Assembly: GCF_017562075.2 (NCBI RefSeq)
Contig: NC_054085.1
Span: forward strand, 22,037,972 to 22,101,971
Direction: 5' to 3'
Length of the DNA: 64,000 bases
From: Anopheles merus
Lineage: Eukaryota > Arthropoda > Insecta > Diptera > Culicidae
Both the position numbers and the translations under genes were made by a program. Under the pieces are notes generated by a model. It worked only from the letters and a program-made list of their open reading frames with translations. It ran no database searches and was not told the DNA's origin. This document shows positions 57,761-64,000 of this stretch, one piece after another (position 1 is the first letter of the stretch; each line of letters begins with the position of its first letter).

Positions 57761-58530
57761 GAATGCTTATGGTGCAACTGTATCATAACAGTAACTTAAA
57801 AAGTGTTTCAATTTCAATTTTCGACTATTTGTTAAACATAACAAAAATTTTGTAATAGCTTTCAAAGTATCACACCTTTTTTATGTTGGACTTAGGGCCT
57901 ATATTGGACCACAATATCCAAGGAGATCCTGTATCCCTTTATACAGCGCCTACCACAACTATATGGACAGTCGGTTTTCGCGATTTGTGGAAAATCCATA
58001 AGAGATAGACAAAAACAGTGAATGTATGAGTTGTGCAGAATACTATTTAACATCTTCGTATACTTTTTAAAAAAATTAACTCGTTTTTACAAGACTTATG
58101 ACGAAAAAACAAATTTATGGTCGTACCATAACTATAAATACACTTCGAAAAACAGGTTTGATGTGCTAACTAACGCATTTAAAAATCGTTCAAAAATATA
58201 AATAACATATTCTAGAAAGGTTTTGAAGAAAAATATTTTTGGACGATTTTTTAAAAAGTGTTTTTATAACTTATTTTAAGGTTTTATAAGTTTTATGATA
58301 GTAATTATCAAAATAATTTTTTTGAACATAAAAAAATCACCAAAAAAACTTTGTTTCGACTGTAATTATTGTTTTAAAAATGCAAACCAAAGTGTGTAAA
58401 AAGATTTTCAAAAATTATTTTGAAACTGCCATGAGAACCTTATCAATTTTGTAAACAACGGTGCAAAACTGATCCGATCAAACAAAAGCGACACAAAAAG
58501 CTCAACAACGATTTTTTAGCAGAATCTTAA
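57761..58530. other. AT-rich spacer
   Basis: About 770 bp of AT-rich DNA with many A and T runs. Nothing else seen. Confidence 0.5.
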
Positions 58531-61500
58531 TATTTGCTGCTGTTACATACATAGTTGAGGAATGTAATCCTAGCCCGATATTTTTTTCCTCCCACCACCC
58601 ACTTCACCACCGATGTTAGAATGCAACAAAGGCGCTTGTAAATGATTTGGAGGAAGTGCAGACGAACACGATATTCAGTTCCATTGGCTAGAGTATTACT
58701 CTTTGCACGCAGTCGAAAGTCTAAATATAAAGAATTTTTACAATTTTTTTTGATATTTCTACGAAATCCTTCAAATTCTTCATTCAAACGAAGCTATACT
58801 ACGAATAATAAACTGTACAAATTAACGATTTTTATTGGAAGAATGTGGCTAGAGCCGTTGGAGTTTCAATCAAATCTCGTTGCTTAAATTTTCATTATTG
58901 TAATAGCAGAAAATATGAGGATTTATTTGAAGAACTTTACGAAAACTTGCTCTCTTTCTCTCTATCTAGGAAGGGTTCAACCAGTAGGCTACCACTTTCA
59001 AGGATCAAAAAGCAAAAGGATCCTCTCACCTTCACGGTTGAGCGATCCCGCAAAGCAAGCGTCCTCCTGTGTTGATTTTACCGCCAAATGAAAAGAATCT
59101 AATATTTACAATGGACAAACGAACCATCGCTTCCACAGCCTAGAACGTGCTTCCTACAACTTCCTGGGTGATAATGTGTTTGGAAATTAAAGGAAAAAAT
59201 GAACCTGTTCAAATCATCCGTGATCGTAGGCAAATATGACCGACCATTTCACACAAGCCCTTCGCGTCCGCCTAGTCAGTCGGGGGAAGCAAAGCGAAAG
59301 CATGCCCGTGATTGCTACCGGCAGTGCGCATCCACACTGCTGCCATCCCTGCTCTAGAGGTCTAGCAGAACGGATGGCACCAAAGAACGGAAACCCGAAA
59401 AAAAACACATTAATTAATGTTCCCCTTTCGTTTCCTTGGTGCGAGGGTTTAAAATGTGTTATTCCCTCCTTTTTTTCCTGTGTCTCGTCCACTCTAAAGC
59501 CACTTTATGCTCGCGGCCAAATCGTTCCCGTTTGTTTTATGATGATAACGACGACCACGACGACGACGACGACGACCACGCTGATGATGATGTTCTTCTT
59601 GTTGATGATGACGATTATCGAACATCGGGCATCGGGAGATAATTTGGTTCGGAATATATTAATTAAAACCAACAAATACCGGGAGCTCGGTGGCGAATCT
59701 TTTTTCACATTAGTGCGGACGCACGGACGGGGAAATCAAACAGAGACAGGTCAGCAACAAAAACACACACACACACTGGCAAAAAATGATGCCAAAAAAT
59801 CGTTGAAACAAGCAAAACAAAGCAGAGAACGAACGGCGCGACCGTTGCTCGATGTGTTGTGCTTCTTTCGTCCTGGCGGTGCCGGGGGAGAAAGAGAAAA
59901 AGGCCAGCAACAAAATCCTGCTCTCTAAGAAGATTGTTAATTTTAGTGATTTTATGTACTTTTTATTATGCTTTCTTTTTTATTTGCATTCAAAGTACTG
60001 TGTGACTTTTAAAGCTGGGCTCCTTTCCGTCTTTGCGGGGTTTGCGCTTATTCAATTTGGCACTGATTGGAATTGTGTGGAGCAAATTTTTTGTTTCGTT
60101 TTTATAATAAAATCATACAAACCTTTTTTTCTCCTACTCCGTTTTTTTTTCAAATTGCAAAGCTTTATCCACTGAGAAGAGCTTTCGCAACGTCTCGAAA
60201 TTTCCTTTCGAGAAAAATAAATGCGATCGCACTTCTCTCGGTACGAAAATTGATACCGTTCCCCGTTCATGCCCGTGCCCAAAGAAAGTAAAATACTCTC
60301 ACCCTCCCCCCTCCTGTCCAATCAAATTTTAATGACGGGTTTTACGACGAGACGGGCTTAATTTTCAGACCATCAGCGATCGCGATTCGCGTCACAAATA
60401 AAAGTCTCATTAAATTGAGATTACATTTATAAGAACGTGTTGCTGGGTTTCATGTCTTTCCTTCCCGCACTTCTTGTTTAACTTTTACGGTCCTGCGGGT
60501 CCTGTTGGCCGAAGAGAAGAGCATGGACACATTTTACACGCGCACCCATAAAGTAAAGGCACTTGTGCGATGAGGTCATATCGGTTTCGGTACACTTTGC
60601 GCCCGCTCTCGGGGCGATCGTGCAGTGATCGGAGGGATTATATGTGTAATAAATAATTTCAGAGTTTCAGCTTTTCATGTGTAGCTTAACCGTTTTATAA
60701 CTCCAATCTGGCTTGGGCCGTAATTGAACGGTTCGATCGAAATGTCTACCTCACGGCACGGTGCGTGCCCCGTCGATCAATCTGCCTTTCCCGTCCAGTG
60801 AGGCTTTGCTTTTTTTTTGTATTAATTCAATCACCAACCATTCCAAAACGCCATTACGGCGTGGCCACCGGCGTTGAATTCTAATGTAGGTTGCCCGACT
60901 CCAAATCGAATGCCAGGTGATTAACGTCATTTCGTGATCACACCATCAACACCCCGGATCGGTTCGCTGTCACGGTTACGTGTGGTAACGATCGATCGAT
61001 CGATTCAGTATCGATTCAGCTATAGGTTGGTGTGTGGAGGGGGGCAAAAACGTTGAGATTCATTGATGGATTGAATTGATTGACGGGGGTGGAAGTGAAT
61101 GAACGAAAGGCACTGTATCGAACTGATATACACAGCTATAGTAGTCTGTGGGGTGTGGTTTAGGGGTTGGATTAGAACTGTCACGATTTTTGGATGCCTT
61201 AACGAATGATATATGTGTAGGCAGTGGATTTCGTCTGAAACTTGTCACGCTAGGCAATTTGTTTCCTGAGTTTTAATCTAAAACAATGAAGCTTATCTTT
61301 GATTCTGTGGGACGTGGGTTAATTGTCTTTGATAGCATAATTATTTCAAGACTTATAGTAACTTAACAATTAGGAATACTTACGGCACATATGCTTCAGT
61401 CGGTTATGTCATCCTTAGAAAACGATCCAGGGGACTGTGAAATACATTGCGTAAAACAGTTTTAGAAAGCGATAGATCTATCGTAGACTGATTCCCAGAA

Positions 61501-61848
61501 TGAGTTGTGAGTATGAATCTTAAGTAAGTGAGTCACATACAGGGTAACACCGTATGTGTGAAACGTACTCGAGTCCCCCTTTATTGTGTTTCTTCGTACT
61601 GCGTGTCAATCACATGAGTGAATTTTGACGGATTGTCTTTTTTGCTAATTTGTCGAAATAACAGTCCACTTTTCAGTTCAACTCTAAACTGAAGTGGTGG
61701 CTAACCAGTTCTTGGTTCCTGCTGAAAACGCACGCTGGTCACAACATTATTTGTTTGATACATTGATTACTCCGAAGGTAACTTTGAACTAGCAAAATGA
61801 TCGTATTTTTAAAGCCTTGTGCTAGTTTTAGGAAAATATAGTCTTTAC
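58531..61848. other. Gene-free region
   Basis: Short frames only. The longest is 59236-59928 (230 codons), which reads through the trinucleotide repeat and has no recognisable domain. The stretch 60300-61000 is moderately GC-rich with a CGATCGATCGAT run near 60990. No gene supported. Confidence 0.45.
59541..59615. repeat. Degenerate GAC/GAT trinucleotide repeat
   Basis: ACG and GAT triplets recur for about 75 bp, broken by a TTCTTCTTG segment. It can read as an aspartate-rich peptide, but there is no supporting gene context. Confidence 0.85.
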
Positions 61849-62200
61849 TTTCAACAGGATTTAGTTCCAGCCCATAAGACTACAATCGTTCAACAATGTA
61901 CGTGTGAAGAATTAGCCTTATTTCATCACCTGATCTGAATGGTCTGCAGCTACTCCAGATCTTATTATTCAGGAGGGACGGCTTTGTCGTATTGCTTAAG
62001 CTACTCCAGACTTGAAGCCATTGGACTTTATTATTTGGGGATATATGCCAGGAAGTTTTTCGCATTTTGAATTAGGACAAAATTCAAGAATCGTTTGGTG
62101 AAGATTTGGGACGAAATTCCGAATAAAGCTGACTAAAACAAAGGATTCAACTGAGTATAATGAAAATTGACTACTTGAAGATGCGGTACACTTCGATTCT
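61849..62200 (+). pseudogene. Mariner-family (D37D-like) transposase relic, C-terminal part
   Basis: This is a decayed DDD/E transposase of the IS630-Tc1-mariner superfamily, which cuts and pastes element DNA at TA sites. From 61849 a frame reads FQQDLVPAHKTTIVQQ, the block around the second catalytic Asp (61858-61860). After a frameshift, 62003-62044 reads TPDLKPLDFIIWGY, the canonical third-Asp region (Asp of LDF at 62024-62026). A segment near 62095-62125 reads KIWDEIPNK, as in the family's C-terminus. A 51-bp insertion (61950-62000) lies between direct repeats CTACTCCAGA. Removing it and one extra base gives a spacing of 37 residues between the two Asp, suggesting a D37D (maT-like) type. 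Stops, a frameshift and the lack of a recognisable N-terminal half show it is dead. Confidence 0.8.
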
Positions 62201-64000
62201 GCAGAAAAATAAAATCTTTTTTGAGTTTTTAACATTAACTCTTCATGAAAGATCCCAATTTCTTTGTAGGAATCAATAAACTCATTCATTCATATTCAGC
62301 ACATCTTTAATACGCATGTTTTGATACGTGTGAAGGTCTGTCTATATTCAGTAATTATTACAGACCTAAGAACGTAACCCGTCCTGAACACTTGCCTTAA
62401 GCCCTTGATTGGTTTTTCGAATTGATTTAATCATTAAACCGCTTCAGTTCGCTTCATCTTCAGTCCTGAACAGATTCAAATCAACAACCCGGGCATTTTT
62501 GGTGATCTTTACATCGTGAATTTAGTTTGAGTTTATCCAGATACTATTTTTTGGTAGCTAGATAATGAGTTCCAAAGTATACATCTTTAGAGAACAGAAA
62601 CACGAGGGATAGAACTAATATTTTCAAACACTGGAACGATCTCACCGATCATGTGGCTATACGAGTGTGACCATAAAACGTTTCCAAATCTTTTCCCCTG
62701 ATGTAAGTTTTCTTTCCTATTTTAGAAAAAAAAATCATCTAAAAAACAAACTCAATCCAACGATAGACTCCAAAATGGCCACAATAATGCAGATTGGACA
62801 CGGTCTAAAAGTTACATCTTCTTCACAGGCGGACGCTCAAAGACCGACGCCGAAAGGGCCCGAGACTTTTTTTTTTGCTTTTCTCAGGTTTTCACTATTT
62901 TCTTCAGTCGTCGTTTTTTTCCTTGTTCTCTGATTTCGTTAAGCTTACCCCGCAATTTGTTACGGTTGGCATTCGGGGCTCGGGGCGGTACAATTGTGGG
63001 TTGGTTTTCAGGAACTCCCTACCCTTAGCGTTGCGTCGCAGGGCCGTAATTATTACATTTTATTCGATTGAGCAATCGACCGGCAGGCGGCTGCGCGGTG
63101 TAGTAACAACTTAATTATTTGCCCGCTCGGGCCCGTGTTTCGTTTAATTAGCTAACAGCTTCGTCTGACGATTCAATCGGTTCTGGAGAGAATTGTGGAG
63201 ATTTGTTTGAGCTACGTAATTCTTTATTTTTTATAATACTTTATTTTGTTTTATTTTACACATAAATGAGTAATGCTTGGAATTCTTCTATGATTAACTG
63301 TCCCTTTTTGCAGGGATATATGCGTAAAGCTGGGAATTCTTATATGATTAACTGTCCCTTTTTGCAGGGATATATGTGTCACAGCTTTTATCTGAACTTG
63401 CTGTCCCAATTCTTTGTGAATGTGAAACCAAAAAAATAAATCTATCGCATGCGTGTGAAATGGGAACCACTGAGTCGTATTTTACCGTAAAATCGGGGAA
63501 AATTGATTTACGGCGCAACGTTTCGGTGACAGGAAACTGTCCGCATTCTGACCGAATTTCTCACCTCCCCTTACGTTTTTTTTTTTTTGTCTATGTATGT
63601 TGGTCTCACTGTTTCGGGATCACCTATTTCTTCTCTATCGTTCCAATAAATCATTTCTGGACCCGGCCCCACTCCCCGGTGCAGCTACGAACAATTAAGG
63701 TTTAGATGGCTGTGAAACCCGCAAGTGTGATTTAATCAATAAAGCTTTACGATCCGGTGTAAAATATTTCCATTTCCACAGCCAATGCGGGTCCAGGCAT
63801 CCATGGTGCGGGACTGACATATTATCAAGCTCTTGAAATTGATAAATAATTTCATCAGTAGAAAATGACATAAGCAGCCACAAAAGCCACACACACACAC
63901 ACACGCGTGCAGCTGTAAGGAAAAATGGTCAATTTCCTTCACGATTTTTTTTTGTTCGAAAAGCGCTTATTTGGAACTGGGACCGTGTCTGTCGCCCAGC
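62201..64000. other. Gene-free end of window
   Basis: AT-rich to about 62650, then mixed. Short frames (62667-62933, 63376-63705) show no recognisable domain. It contains the 54-bp tandem repeat at 63276-63383 and a CA tract near 63888-63903. Confidence 0.45.
63276..63383. repeat. 54-bp tandem duplication (2 units) with internal hairpin
   Basis: Units 63276-63329 and 63330-63383 differ at only a few positions. Each holds TCCCTTTTTGCAGGGA, a 5-bp stem (TCCCT/AGGGA) that also resembles a polypyrimidine tract plus CAG acceptor. The duplication looks recent because most of the unit is unchanged. Confidence 0.9.

Overview
This is eukaryotic, insect-type DNA. It has long stretches without genes, alternating GC-rich and AT-rich blocks, many microsatellites, a relic of a non-LTR (LINE) retrotransposon, tRNA-derived SINEs with A+G-rich tails, MITE-like fold-back elements and a dead mariner transposase. 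The style of the LINE, its GTAA tail and the SINE family suggest a mosquito, probably Anopheles-like. That is recognition from memory and has not been searched. No intact cellular protein-coding gene, rRNA, tRNA or CRISPR array could be supported. The window reads as intergenic or large-intron sequence.

Layout: bases 1-16400 (copy A) are repeated almost base for base at 29404-46277 (copy B), with a spacing of about 29.4-29.9 kb that shifts only through indels. Copy A stops exactly at a 100-N assembly gap (16401-16500). Copy B continues without a break into unrelated sequence at 46278. The part between the copies (16501-29403) and the part after copy B (46278-64000) are each present once here. 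The simplest explanation is that copy A is the other haplotype of the locus, left in the scaffold as a false tandem duplication. A genuine young segmental duplication is still possible.

The two copies serve as an internal comparison. Copy B carries a 274-bp insertion that looks like a solo LTR, flanked by CCGG and absent from copy A. Copy B also has an 80-unit CA tract where copy A has 7 units, and about 200 bp of extra sequence near 31769. Copy A carries about 365 bp (461-825) missing from B. The LINE relic at the head of both copies has different internal deletions in each, although the flanks are nearly identical. Single-base indels between the copies break or shift several of the longer open frames (for example near 8660 and 6964), which argues that those frames are not coding.

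The remaining single-copy regions hold SINE copies and fragments (16.7-17.5 kb, 19.0 kb, 22.3 kb), candidate MITEs (19.4, 24.6, 26.1 and 47.6 kb), two stretches rich in degenerate ATTCATGAATC-type words (16.8-17.3 and 51.0-51.8 kb), a 167-bp TG tract (49 kb), a mariner D37D-like transposase relic (61.9 kb) and a 54-bp tandem duplication (63.3 kb). GC-rich blocks such as 28.6-29.4 and 53.0-54.2 kb may hold regulatory DNA, but nothing in the sequence proves it. I found no evidence of a new gene system. The most useful observations concern the duplication and the mobile-element events that it exposes.
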